Assembly: GCA_002687825.1 (NCBI GenBank)
Contig: NZBI01000022.1
Coordinates: forward strand, 1-42,124
From: Nanobdellota archaeon
GTDB taxonomy: Archaea; Nanobdellota; Nanobdellia; SCGC-AAA011-G17; ARS1403
Length of the DNA stretch: 42,124 nucleotides
Reading direction: 5' to 3'
Below the pieces are notes generated by a model. That model searched no databases, was not told the DNA's origin, and was given only the letters and a program-made list of their open reading frames with translations. The position numbers were made by a program, and so were the translations under genes. Below are positions 22,712 to 30,141 of this stretch, in pieces (position 1 is the first letter of the stretch; each line of letters opens with the position of its first letter).

Positions 22712-23644
22712 ATGAAAGTTTTAGTTACAGGCGGAGCTGGATTTATAGGAAGTCATATTGTAGATTCTTTAATTAAAAAAAATAATGAAGTTGTTGTAAT
22801 TGACAATTTATATTCTGGAAAAGAAGAAAATATTAATGAAAAAGCTAAGTTAGTAAAAGTAGATATTAATGATAATTTAGATGAAGTTTTTGATAAGGAA
22901 AAGTTTGAAATAGTAATTCATGCAGCTGCTCAAGTTAAGTTAAGAGATTCTTTTGAAGATCCTGTTTTTGATGCTAAGACTAATGTTTTAGGAACTATTA
23001 ATGTTTTAGAAGCTTGTAGAAAATTTAAAGTTAGGAAAGTGATTTACATTTCAACTGGAGGAGCTAGAGTTGGAGAGCCCGAGTATTTACCTGTAGATGA
23101 AAATCATCCATTGAATCCAAGTTCTCCTTATGGGATTAGTAAACATAGTGGGGAACATTATTTTAAGATGTATTATGATCTTTATAATTTAGATTATATT
23201 GCTTTTTGTTTTGGGAATGTTTATGGTCCGAGAGATGATCCTAAATGTAAAAGGGTTATGGCTATGTTTATTACTAGTATATTAGAAGGAGATAGCCCTA
23301 AAATCTTTGGTAGTGGAGATAATACTAGGGACTACATATATGTTAAGGATTTAGCTGAGTTTGTTGTTGAAAGTATTGATAAAAAACCTGAGCATAAATT
23401 ATTTCATTTGGCTAATGGAGAACAGAAGAGTGTTAATGAACTTTTTAAGATTTTAAAAGATATTTCTGGATTTGAGAAAGACGCTGAACATATTGAAGCT
23501 GTTAAAGGTGAAGTGAAAGATTGTGTGTTAGATACAACATTAGCTAAAAAAGAATTGAATTGGGAAGTAAAACATAGTTTTGAAGAAGGAATAAAAGAGA
23601 CATTTGAGTGGTTTAAAACTAAGGGAAAGAGTTTTAAAGGGTGA
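22712..23644 (+). CDS. NAD-dependent sugar-nucleotide epimerase/dehydratase (extended SDR)
   Basis: 310 residues. N-terminal NAD loop TGGAGFIGSHIVDSL (GxxGxxG, residues 6-20), the acidic strand VIDNLYSG, VIHAAAQVKLRDS, the catalytic Tyr-Lys pair in SPYGISKHSGE, and FGNVYGPRDDPKCKRVMAMF plus the C-terminal substrate region GSGDNTRDYIYVKDLAEF. This is the GalE/RmlB-like family; the UDP-glucose 4-epimerase type is most likely, judged from the start and from YIYVKDLA. It supplies precursors for glycans, fitting the surface-protein genes in the window, but no glycosyltransferase lies next to it. Confidence 0.88.
   Translation: MKVLVTGGAGFIGSHIVDSLIKKNNEVVVIDNLYSGKEENINEKAKLVKVDINDNLDEVFDKEKFEIVIHAAAQVKLRDSFEDPVFDAKTNVLGTINVLEACRKFKVRKVIYISTGGARVGEPEYLPVDENHPLNPSSPYGISKHSGEHYFKMYYDLYNLDYIAFCFGNVYGPRDDPKCKRVMAMFITSILEGDSPKIFGSGDNTRDYIYVKDLAEFVVESIDKKPEHKLFHLANGEQKSVNELFKILKDISGFEKDAEHIEAVKGEVKDCVLDTTLAKKELNWEVKHSFEEGIKETFEWFKTKGKSFKG
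23631..23640 (+). promoter_or_regulatory. TATA box, leaderless promoter of the 23661 gene
   Basis: GTTTTAAAGG, centre 25 nt before the ATG at 23661, inside the 3' end of the epimerase gene. Confidence 0.4.
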
Positions 23645-23660
23645 ATTTTTAAGTTTTAGG

Positions 23661-23879
23661 ATGCCAGAAAGACAATTAGAACCCTATAGAGAACATATAG
23701 AATCTAAAGACTATGGAAAAGCAGCTGAGTTATTAGCAGAATATGGAGTAGGTTTGATGAGATTATTAATGCCTCTTGAACTTATTCAACATCAGTTAGC
23801 TTTTGATTCCGAAGGGTTTGATCATGAAGCGAGAATGTTGGAAAAAACTGTAGAAGTTTTACCTTACATAAGAGATTAA
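23661..23879 (+). CDS. Unknown 72-residue helical protein
   Basis: Starts MPERQLEPYREHIESKDYGKAAELLAEYGVGLMRLLMPLELI. It reads as TPR-like or helical-hairpin sequence. The ATG at 23661 is preferred over an in-frame GTG at 23604, which would lie inside the epimerase gene, because a TATA box stands 25 nt before it. No family recognised. Confidence 0.5.
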   Translation: MPERQLEPYREHIESKDYGKAAELLAEYGVGLMRLLMPLELIQHQLAFDSEGFDHEARMLEKTVEVLPYIRD

Positions 23880-23938
23880 TTTACTACTAGAATGTTCTAA
23901 ATCCCTTTTGTAATTTTTATGTAGTGTAGTATAATAAT

Positions 23939-23948
23939 GTTTATATAT
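23939..23948 (+). promoter_or_regulatory. TATA box of the anchored protein / AAA+ ATPase operon
   Basis: GTTTATATATTG-like element about 61 nt before the ATG at 24005, giving a leader of about 35 nt. The leader carries AGGGGG (23992-23997) 7 nt before the ATG, so this operon is not leaderless. Confidence 0.5.
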
Positions 23949-24004
23949 TGCGACTAATTTGTTATTCTTGTTGAAAAAGATTATTAATATAAGGGGGAAA
24001 TAAA

Positions 24005-24688
24005 ATGAGAACATTCGGTATCATATTTGCATTATTGATTTTAGTTTTTAGTGTTAGCGCTATTGATTTTGATTTATCCAAACAAGATTCTGGAATTGTA
24101 TCTGGATTAGAAGGGAAAGTTTTAATTTTGACTGTAGATGGTAGTGAAGAGATTAAAATGACTTTGGATGTAGTTGGTAGTACTAGAATACAAGCTTCTT
24201 TAGAACCTATAAATAAGGTTTTAGTTTTAGATATTGGTCAAGAACAGAGAATTGATTTAGATAAAGATGGAGAAGATGATGTTAAAATAAGTTTAAATAA
24301 TATTATAGATAAACTTGCTAGCTTTAAGCTTGAGAGTTTAAATATTGAGGAAGAAGTTGTAGAAGATGAAATAGTAATAGAAGAGGGAGAGGAAATAGTA
24401 ATAGAAGAGGAAGTTGAGACTCAGATAGATTTTTCTAATGACCTAACAAATAGATTGAACTCCTATAGTAGATGGGTAATAGGTGCTGTTGTATTGGTTG
24501 TTATAGTTATTTTGATATTTGTTTTTAGAAGTCCAAAAGATCCTGATAAGTTTTACTCAAAAGCTATGGACTTACATAGAGAGGGTCAGGAATTCCATTG
24601 GGATGGAGATGATGAGACTGCTGAAGAACTATATGATAAAGCTAGTGAATTGAGAGAAAAAGCTAGAGATTTAGAGGGAGGATTTTAA
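24005..24688 (+). CDS. Type I membrane protein with acidic extracellular part and small cytosolic helical tail
   Basis: 227 residues. Signal peptide 1-19 (MRTFGIIFALLILVFSVSA). The outside part has a D-x-D-x-D-G loop (DLDKDGEDDVKISL), then an acidic Glu-rich stretch with a duplicated EIVIEEGEEIVIEEE (about 121-136). One membrane helix at about 156-175 (RWVIGAVVLVVIVILIFVF), then a cytosolic TPR-like tail (FYSKAMDLHREGQEFHWDGDDETAEELYDKASELREKA). The cytosolic tail next to an AAA+ ATPase gene one base downstream suggests the two proteins interact at the membrane. No family name assigned. Confidence 0.7.
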   Translation: MRTFGIIFALLILVFSVSAIDFDLSKQDSGIVSGLEGKVLILTVDGSEEIKMTLDVVGSTRIQASLEPINKVLVLDIGQEQRIDLDKDGEDDVKISLNNIIDKLASFKLESLNIEEEVVEDEIVIEEGEEIVIEEEVETQIDFSNDLTNRLNSYSRWVIGAVVLVVIVILIFVFRSPKDPDKFYSKAMDLHREGQEFHWDGDDETAEELYDKASELREKARDLEGGF

Positions 24689-24689
24689 A

Positions 24690-25595
24690 ATGGTTGAAGA
24701 AAACGGTGATTTGTGGTATAGAAAAATTGGCTTTTATAATAATCCATTTAGTATAAAACCAGCACCTTTTGATTTTAGAATAATTGGACAGGAAGAATTA
24801 TTAGATGATTTAACATATAAAGTTCCTTCTGGAACTATTAGCTTTATAGAAGGTCCTTTAGGTTCTGGAAAATCAACATTGATGAAGCATTTGATTCATA
24901 AATTTAAAGGGAAAGGACAAGTAATATTTTTTAGTTGTAATAGGATAGATAGTCATTTGAATATTGAGAAATTATTGATCGATAAATATGGTTTTTGGGG
25001 TAAGATGTTTAAAATACATCCTAAAAATATGATTTTATTATTAGATGAAGCTCAAGAATTAACTTCAGAAAATACTGAGAGGATAAAATATTTCTTTGAT
25101 AGTGGAAATATCAAATCCATTGTTTTTGCTGGTACTGATTATGCATCTATTAATTTGCATGAGAGTATTAAGGAAAGAATTGGAGATGGAGTCTTAAAAG
25201 TTAAAGAATTGAGTGATGAAGAGGCTATAAGTATAGTTAGAAATAGGATTGGCGATTTGAATTTATTGAATGACGATATTGTTAAGAAATTATTCAACTT
25301 AGCTGGAAAAAATCCTAGAAGGTTGTTGCAGAGATGTGATAAAGCTTGTAGATTTTTAATTGAGAATGGATATAATGAATTCACTGAAGATCATTATAAA
25401 CAATTATTTAGTGATGAAGAGAAGCTTTTGGAAAAACCTTCATCAAAAGAGAAGCCTGCTCCAAAAGCTCCTAAGAAGGAAGCTAAGAAAGAAGATAAAA
25501 AGGAAACTAAGAAAAAATCAAAGAAAAAACCAGGTAAGAAGAAAAAAGAAGAAGATAATCCTGAAGAGAATTTGTATGATGAGGAGAAAGCGTGA
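24690..25595 (+). CDS. AAA+ ATPase (ExeA/Orc-like) with Lys-rich tail
   Basis: 301 residues. The N-terminal YRKIGFYNNPFSIKPAPFDF is the aromatic lead-in typical of ExeA-like AAA proteins. Walker A GPLGSGKST (55-63), Walker B MILLLDEAQ (114-122), sensor-1-like IVFAGTD, and an arginine-finger/sensor-2 region NPRRLLQRCDKA. The last about 55 residues are an Ala/Lys/Glu/Pro tail (KEKPAPKAPKKEAKKEDKKE...) that would be disordered and strongly basic. ExeA-type ATPases energise surface export or peptidoglycan-crossing structures in bacteria; here the signal-anchor protein in front (1 nt gap) and the small protein behind (3 nt gap) may be its partners. Confidence 0.75.
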   Translation: MVEENGDLWYRKIGFYNNPFSIKPAPFDFRIIGQEELLDDLTYKVPSGTISFIEGPLGSGKSTLMKHLIHKFKGKGQVIFFSCNRIDSHLNIEKLLIDKYGFWGKMFKIHPKNMILLLDEAQELTSENTERIKYFFDSGNIKSIVFAGTDYASINLHESIKERIGDGVLKVKELSDEEAISIVRNRIGDLNLLNDDIVKKLFNLAGKNPRRLLQRCDKACRFLIENGYNEFTEDHYKQLFSDEEKLLEKPSSKEKPAPKAPKKEAKKEDKKETKKKSKKKPGKKKKEEDNPEENLYDEEKA

Positions 25596-25598
25596 TTT

Positions 25599-25856
25599 AT
25601 GGATTATGAACCTTATATGCTTGGATTTGTAAGGGGTCTTTCTAAAGAGGAAGTATTAAGTGAATATTATTATATTGATGAAAAGATTGTTGTTTCTAAA
25701 GAGGGAAGTATTGAGACTGTAGGTCTTGATAAAAAATTAAGAGTTTCTTCAGTTAAACTGGGAAGGGATTCTTCATGTGCAACAATTGAAATTGTTGTTT
25801 GTGACTCGGAAGATAAAGTAGAGTTTACTGGAAGGGTAGAGTGTTCTTTTAATTAA
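25599..25856 (+). CDS. Unknown 85-residue beta-rich protein after the AAA+ ATPase
   Basis: Starts MDYEPYMLGFVRGLSKEEVL; the rest alternates hydrophobic strands (EKIVVSKEGSIETVGL, KLRVSSVKLG, ATIEIVVCDSEDKVEFTGRVECSF). No signal peptide. Follows the ATPase after 3 nt, so it is in the operon. Its TAA shares TTA with the convergent XPD stop. Confidence 0.6.
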   Translation: MDYEPYMLGFVRGLSKEEVLSEYYYIDEKIVVSKEGSIETVGLDKKLRVSSVKLGRDSSCATIEIVVCDSEDKVEFTGRVECSFN

Positions 25857-27682
25857 TTCTCTTTAAAAAATTCTCCAATTCTTTTTAATGGCAACATTGT
25901 TGTGTGGATATTGAAATCTGGTGGGAAACATTTGTAATAGTTTTCCCAAGAATATCTCTCATCTAGAAAAATAATAACTCCTTTGTCTGTTTCTGATCTT
26001 ATACATCTGCCTGCTGCTTGTATTGTTTTTTGCATTGCAGGAATTGTGTAACCGTAATCCCAACCTTTTGAATATTTGTTATCATAATAATTGATTAATT
26101 CTGTAGTTTCTAAATCTGGTCTTGATAAAGGTAGGCCGACAACTACAACAGCTTTTAGTAGATCTCCAGGCAAATCAATACCTTCTGAAAAGTTACCTCC
26201 AGAAACAGCCATTAAAACTGCACCTTGATTCTTATCTTTTTTGAAGTTTTCTAATAAAATATCTTTTTCTTGCTTTGAGATTCCTTTTTGTTCGTAGTAA
26301 GTGGTTTTTTTACATAGGTTTTTGAAGAATACATCTATTGAGTCCCTTAGAACATAAGAAGGAAAGAATACTATTGTGTTTCCTGGGATTGTATTAACGA
26401 TTCCAGCACATTCTCTTGCTATGTCTTGGTACATCCCCATAGATCTTTTTGTGAATTTTGTAGATGTTTTTGGGATTATTAGTGCTAAACGATTTTTTTT
26501 TGGAAATGGATTTTCATAAGATTTCATTAAAGGTTGTTTGAAGCCTAGGATATCAGAATACATTTCTAAAGGTGTTAAAGTTCCGGACATACAGATAACA
26601 TTATGGGCTGTGTCTATTACATCTGTTGATAGTAAAGAAGGATCTAAACATCTGTATGATAATGAAATAAAAGTTCTGTCATCTTTTTTATTTTTTGAAA
26701 TTACTCTTGCGAATCCTTCATCTTGTCCTTCCCATAATTGTAAGAATGTTGCTACAGTGGAAATGTAAGAATATTGTTTCTGTTCTCTAATGTCTTCTCC
26801 AACTTTTTCTAAGTTTTCTACTATGTCTTCGTAATTATCAAAATTAAACTCTTGTTTTTTTACTAATCTTTCCTCTTCTAAATTTTCAGATAAATTAAGT
26901 AAAGAATCTCTAATTTCTTCTAGATAAATTATTGTTTGTTCATAGTATTGAGCTTCTTTTATTGCTCTTTCTATTGTTGTTAATGTAAGTTTTGAAGATA
27001 ATGAATCACGCATTCTTATTGGTAAATTATGAGCTTCGTCTACTATTATTATTGAGTTGTCTAAAGTTTTTTCAGTTTTTTTTAAGAAAGCTGCAGATAT
27101 TGATGGAGAAAAGACATGATAATAATCCATGATTAAAACATTAGCTTCTCTCGCTTTTAGGATTGAGATTTCATAAGGACATAGCTCACATAATTTTGAT
27201 GTTGTGATTATATCTTGTACATCTAAGATTTCAGTTTTTGTATCTTTTAATAATTTAGAAGTTTCAAAAGATAATTTTGTGTTGTTTCTTAGTTTTGTAT
27301 AATATTGACAAGTTTTTTTATCAACCATTTCTCTACAGTAATCTGTAAATTGTTGAGATGTTAAAGTTTCAACTTCTTGTAAGCACATATGTTGTTTTCC
27401 TATTAAGTCTACAACCTTTAATTGGGGGTTGTGTAATTCTTTTATTTTTTTTAAAGTTTCAATTGCTATTTTATGTTGGGTGTGTCTTGAAGTTAAGAAG
27501 AAAATACTTAATCCATTTTCCAATGCGTATGGGATTACAACGCTTAGAGTTGCTGAAGTTTTTCCAATTCCTGTTGGTGCGTGAGCTAATAAATGTTTTT
27601 TCTCTTTTAACGCTGTTTTGATATCATTAATGAATTCTTCTTGAGTCTTTCTGATATTTTCATGAGGGAAAAGAACATTCAT
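25853..27682 (-). CDS. xpd: XPD/Rad3-type superfamily 2 DNA helicase with Fe-S cluster cysteines
   Basis: 609 residues. Motif I HAPTGIGKT (34-42), Q-like lead RKTQEEFI, motif II VDEAHNL (214-220), and helicase C-terminal motifs GNFSEGIDLPG, VVVGLPLSRPD and QAAGRCIRSETDKGVIIFLDERY. Between motif I and II lie five Cys (100, 116, 125, 165, 168; MCLQE, DYCRE, KTCQY, KLCELCPY), which supply the four ligands of the XPD 4Fe-4S cluster plus one spare. XPD unwinds DNA 5' to 3' in repair; in archaea there is no TFIIH, so a role in replication or repair alone is expected. DinG is the alternative, but the Cys set and DEAH order favour XPD. Divergent from the homing endonuclease gene. Confidence 0.86.
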   Translation of the reverse strand: MNVLFPHENIRKTQEEFINDIKTALKEKKHLLAHAPTGIGKTSATLSVVIPYALENGLSIFFLTSRHTQHKIAIETLKKIKELHNPQLKVVDLIGKQHMCLQEVETLTSQQFTDYCREMVDKKTCQYYTKLRNNTKLSFETSKLLKDTKTEILDVQDIITTSKLCELCPYEISILKAREANVLIMDYYHVFSPSISAAFLKKTEKTLDNSIIIVDEAHNLPIRMRDSLSSKLTLTTIERAIKEAQYYEQTIIYLEEIRDSLLNLSENLEEERLVKKQEFNFDNYEDIVENLEKVGEDIREQKQYSYISTVATFLQLWEGQDEGFARVISKNKKDDRTFISLSYRCLDPSLLSTDVIDTAHNVICMSGTLTPLEMYSDILGFKQPLMKSYENPFPKKNRLALIIPKTSTKFTKRSMGMYQDIARECAGIVNTIPGNTIVFFPSYVLRDSIDVFFKNLCKKTTYYEQKGISKQEKDILLENFKKDKNQGAVLMAVSGGNFSEGIDLPGDLLKAVVVVGLPLSRPDLETTELINYYDNKYSKGWDYGYTIPAMQKTIQAAGRCIRSETDKGVIIFLDERYSWENYYKCFPPDFNIHTTMLPLKRIGEFFKEN

Positions 27683-27703
27683 AGATAATTTTTAATCATG
27701 GTT

Positions 27704-27713
27704 AGATATAAAG
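27704..27713 (-). promoter_or_regulatory. TATA box, leaderless promoter of the XPD gene
   Basis: CTTTATATCT on the minus strand, centre about 27 nt before the ATG at 27682. Confidence 0.5.
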
Positions 27714-27768
27714 ATTTATGTTTTAAAGTTACTTTTCACTCGACATACTCGCCATACCCCCGTGAGAC

Positions 27769-27779
27769 TTATAAATAAA
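27769..27779 (+). promoter_or_regulatory. TATA box, leaderless promoter of the homing endonuclease gene
   Basis: TTATAAATAAA, centre 26 nt before the ATG at 27799. Just upstream (27741-27757) are two near copies of CGMCATAC, G+C-rich in an A+T-rich spacer. Confidence 0.5.
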
Positions 27780-27798
27780 ACTTGGTTAATTATATGTT

Positions 27799-28770
27799 AT
27801 GAAAAGATGGTCTAAGCAATTGATAATTGAAGAACTTTTGAAAATATCAAGACAATTAAGACATTCCCCTTCTTCTAGAGAAATTCCTCATACTTTATGT
27901 CAAGCAAGCACGAGATATTTTGGTTCTTTTAATAATGCTAAGAAAAAAGCTGGTTTGGATACAAACAAGATAAAATACAACAAAATTAGAAAATCTGCTT
28001 ATAATATTAGTGAAGATTTTGCTTACGTTTTGGGTGTTGAAAAAGGAGATGGACATTGTTTTCTTAGAAGATCTGAACACGGAACGACAGCTGGAATAAC
28101 TTTGAAAGTCAAAGATGTCGATTTTGCTGATCATTTTAAAAAGGTTGTAGAAAGGTGGAGTGGAATAAAATCTAGATTGTATAAAGTAAAAAATAGTAAT
28201 TTGGTAAGGGTTGACTTATCTTCTATTGAAGTGGCTAAATTTATTAAATCTTTTGATATGAAGAATATACTAGGTGCAGACAAGAGAGTTAGGAATAAAT
28301 TTCTTCAAGGTTTATTTGATTCTGAAGGGGGAGTTGTTAGTAAAAACCTTGATAATCGGAAATATGCTATAAGAAGGATACATTTCTTTAACTCTGATAA
28401 AACCCTCATTGACATCATTTCTTTTCTATTAAATGAGTTGAATATAAGACATAAACTCAAAAAGAGACGTAACTCTGGATTTGGTAGCAAAAAGTTACAA
28501 TATAGTATTCTGATACATGACAAGAATAGCATTTATAATTACTTTAGAAATGTTAATTTTAATATTAAAAGAAAAAAATATAAACTAGAAGAAATTTTAA
28601 AATCTTATACAGTTTATCCTGTGAGCATGTATAAAGAAGCTAAATTATTACATAAATCTATGGGATACAGAAAAGTTGCTCAGAAACTGGGTTTAAATCC
28701 TGGGATTACTTATGGATGGTTGTTTAAAAATAATAAAAAACAAATTGTTAATTGGGGGAAATTAAAATGA
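27799..28770 (+). CDS. Free-standing LAGLIDADG homing endonuclease
   Basis: 323 residues. The N-terminal 53 residues (SPSSREIP...STRYFGSFNNAKKKAGL) match the homing-endonuclease-associated repeat. Two LAGLIDADG-type helices follow: FAYVLGVEKGDG (74-85) and FLQGLFDSEGG (168-179), the second acid-glycine rich as in active enzymes. The C-terminus holds a helix-turn-helix (YRKVAQKLGLNPGITYGWLF). It is not inside an intron or intein: the neighbours are intact and divergent or coupled. Its TGA overlaps the glutaredoxin ATG (ATGA), so it is the leading gene of that unit. Confidence 0.85.
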   Translation: MKRWSKQLIIEELLKISRQLRHSPSSREIPHTLCQASTRYFGSFNNAKKKAGLDTNKIKYNKIRKSAYNISEDFAYVLGVEKGDGHCFLRRSEHGTTAGITLKVKDVDFADHFKKVVERWSGIKSRLYKVKNSNLVRVDLSSIEVAKFIKSFDMKNILGADKRVRNKFLQGLFDSEGGVVSKNLDNRKYAIRRIHFFNSDKTLIDIISFLLNELNIRHKLKKRRNSGFGSKKLQYSILIHDKNSIYNYFRNVNFNIKRKKYKLEEILKSYTVYPVSMYKEAKLLHKSMGYRKVAQKLGLNPGITYGWLFKNNKKQIVNWGKLK

Positions 28771-29021
28771 CTGAAAATAATGAACATACGATTACAGTAT
28801 ATAGTACGCCTACATGTAGCTACTGTGTTAAATTGAAAGAATTTTTTAAAGAAAACAATGTTGAGTTTACGGAGAAAGATGTTACTAAAGATCAAGCTGC
28901 TATGCATGAACTAATGGAAAAGAATCCTGCTGGTAGTGTGCCGGTTATAGATATAGATGGGGAGATTATAGTTGGTTTTGATGAAGGTAAGATAAAGGAA
29001 AAGTTGAATATAGCTGGCTAA
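28767..29021 (+). CDS. Glutaredoxin-like thiol-disulfide protein
   Basis: 84 residues from the ATG at 28767. ITVYSTPTCSYCVKL puts the CxxC redox pair in the usual place after strand 1, and GSVPVIDIDGEIIVGFDEGKI is the family's cis-Pro and glutathione-site region. A likely cytosolic disulfide reductant. The start is supported by GGGGG (28754-28758) 8 nt before the ATG; a TTG 15 nt upstream is not needed. Overlaps the endonuclease stop by ATGA. Confidence 0.88.
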   Translation: MTENNEHTITVYSTPTCSYCVKLKEFFKENNVEFTEKDVTKDQAAMHELMEKNPAGSVPVIDIDGEIIVGFDEGKIKEKLNIAG

Positions 29022-29050
29022 TTTTTATTATCTAATTGAAACACGTAAAG

Positions 29051-29058
29051 TATAAATA
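29051..29058 (+). promoter_or_regulatory. TATA box, leaderless promoter of the 29081 gene
   Basis: TATAAATA, centre 26 nt before the ATG at 29081. Confidence 0.5.
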
Positions 29059-29080
29059 GTGAAGCTACTTATACAAGATT

Positions 29081-29281
29081 ATGTCTTTAAATTGGTATGA
29101 CGAGAAGCATATAGAAGAAGTTCTTGAAGAAGGAAGGGACATATCTGATGAAGAACTAGAATTCCTAAAAGATTGGCAAAAATCAGGGATGGGTTCTTCT
29201 GGATGTAAAATGGTAAATCTAAATACAGGTCAAGTGTACACTGATGAACAAATAGAAGAAATCTTAAGAATGTATGATTAG
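29081..29281 (+). CDS. Unknown 66-residue acidic protein
   Basis: Starts MSLNWYDEKHIEEVLEEGRDISDEELEFLKDW, then GMGSSGCKMVNLNTGQVYTDEQIEEILRMYD. Two acidic helices joined by a Gly/Ser loop with one Cys. No family recognised. It has its own leaderless promoter and ends 2 bp before the convergent mini-AbrB gene. Confidence 0.6.
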   Translation: MSLNWYDEKHIEEVLEEGRDISDEELEFLKDWQKSGMGSSGCKMVNLNTGQVYTDEQIEEILRMYD

Positions 29282-29283
29282 TA

Positions 29284-29448
29284 TTAATCAACAGATCCAT
29301 GATCTTTTTTTACTAAAATTACCTTAACTAGATCGCTTTTTTCAAAATCACCATGTCTATCCTTTGGGACTTTAATTACTAAATTTGGGCCCATTTTAGA
29401 GATTCTTTTGATGAATTCTTCTTGTACAGGTATATGTTCTTTATCCAT
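29284..29448 (-). CDS. 54-residue AbrB-like transcription factor
   Basis: ATG 29448 to TAA 29284. The protein (MDKEHIPVQEEFIKRISKMG, then PNLVIKVPKDRHGDF and LVKVILVKKDHGSVD) has the AbrB/SpoVT order: a short strand, 'G.NL.IKVPKD' and a Lys/Val strand after 'SDLVKV'. So it is expected to dimerise and bind DNA. Its ATG lies 25-29 nt behind a TATA box, and a perfect palindrome stands between them, so autoregulation is likely. AbrB-like antitoxins look similar, but no toxin gene is beside it. Confidence 0.7.
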   Translation of the reverse strand: MDKEHIPVQEEFIKRISKMGPNLVIKVPKDRHGDFEKSDLVKVILVKKDHGSVD

Positions 29449-29451
29449 AAT

Positions 29452-29468
29452 GTATACAAAAAGTATAC
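29452..29468. promoter_or_regulatory. Perfect palindromic operator GTATAC-N5-GTATAC at the mini-AbrB start
   Basis: GTATAC repeats after five A (29452-29457 and 29463-29468). GTATAC is itself palindromic, so the sites form both a direct and an inverted repeat. They lie over the expected transcription start of the mini-AbrB gene. Confidence 0.65.
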
Positions 29469-29471
29469 CTA

Positions 29472-29482
29472 GTATATAAATT
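29472..29482 (-). promoter_or_regulatory. TATA box of the mini-AbrB gene
   Basis: TTTATATAC-type element on the minus strand, centre about 28 nt before the ATG at 29448. Confidence 0.5.
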
Positions 29483-29506
29483 TATGGGTTTATTTATAAG
29501 GAGAAT

Positions 29507-29515
29507 GTTTAAAAG
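29507..29515 (+). promoter_or_regulatory. TATA box, leaderless promoter of the 29536 methyltransferase
   Basis: GTTTAAAAG, centre 26 nt before the ATG at 29536. This decides for the ATG over the GTG at 29515, which lies inside the TATA box. Confidence 0.5.
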
Positions 29516-29535
29516 TGGTAAAAACACTATATTTT

Positions 29536-30141
29536 ATGAAAAAAGCTAAAGAAATAATGAAATATTTTCAAGAAAGAGTTAGATATAGGAATAATTATAC
29601 TGAAATGGGGTTGTATATGCCTTCTGAATTGAGTGAGTTAAATGAAGGAATTGCAATTCTATTAGAAGCGGGTATATTGGGGAAGGATTCTGTTTTTTGT
29701 GATGCAGGTAGTGGAGATGGAAGAGTTAGTGCTTTGATAAGTGGTGGATATAGAATTCCCTCTCTGGGAGTTGAGTTTGATAGAGAATTAGTTGAGACTT
29801 CTAGGCAAAATATGGAAAATTTAAGGGAGTTAGGTTTGTTAAATGGAGTTACTCCTAGAATTACTAGGGGAGATTTTACTTTGGATGAAACGTATGGATC
29901 CGCTGAAGAAGACTTTAAAGATGTAAATGTTTTTTTTAATTTTTGGAATAATCCTTATGATATAGCTAGAAAAATAGCTTCAGATTCTCCAAGAGATACA
30001 TTTTTCTTACTTTCTTATAACACGTTTCTTAGTCATAAACCTCCTGAGTTTGATGGATTAGAGTCTGAAGGAACATTGGATATAACTATTTCAGATGAGG
30101 CTTCTGCTAAATCTCTTTTGGGCGTTTATAGAAAGAATTAG
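29536..30141 (+). CDS. SAM-dependent methyltransferase-like protein
   Basis: 201 residues. Motif I FCDAGSGDGRVSALIS (about 56-71) with the strand 2 acid in GVEFDREL and the motif IV region DFKDVNVFFNFWNN. The fold is the class I methyltransferase; DAGSGDGR is common in protein-lysine or histone-methyltransferase-like (DOT1-like) archaeal proteins, but the target is not evident. Convergent 4-nt overlap with the U32 gene. Confidence 0.72.
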   Translation: MKKAKEIMKYFQERVRYRNNYTEMGLYMPSELSELNEGIAILLEAGILGKDSVFCDAGSGDGRVSALISGGYRIPSLGVEFDRELVETSRQNMENLRELGLLNGVTPRITRGDFTLDETYGSAEEDFKDVNVFFNFWNNPYDIARKIASDSPRDTFFLLSYNTFLSHKPPEFDGLESEGTLDITISDEASAKSLLGVYRKN

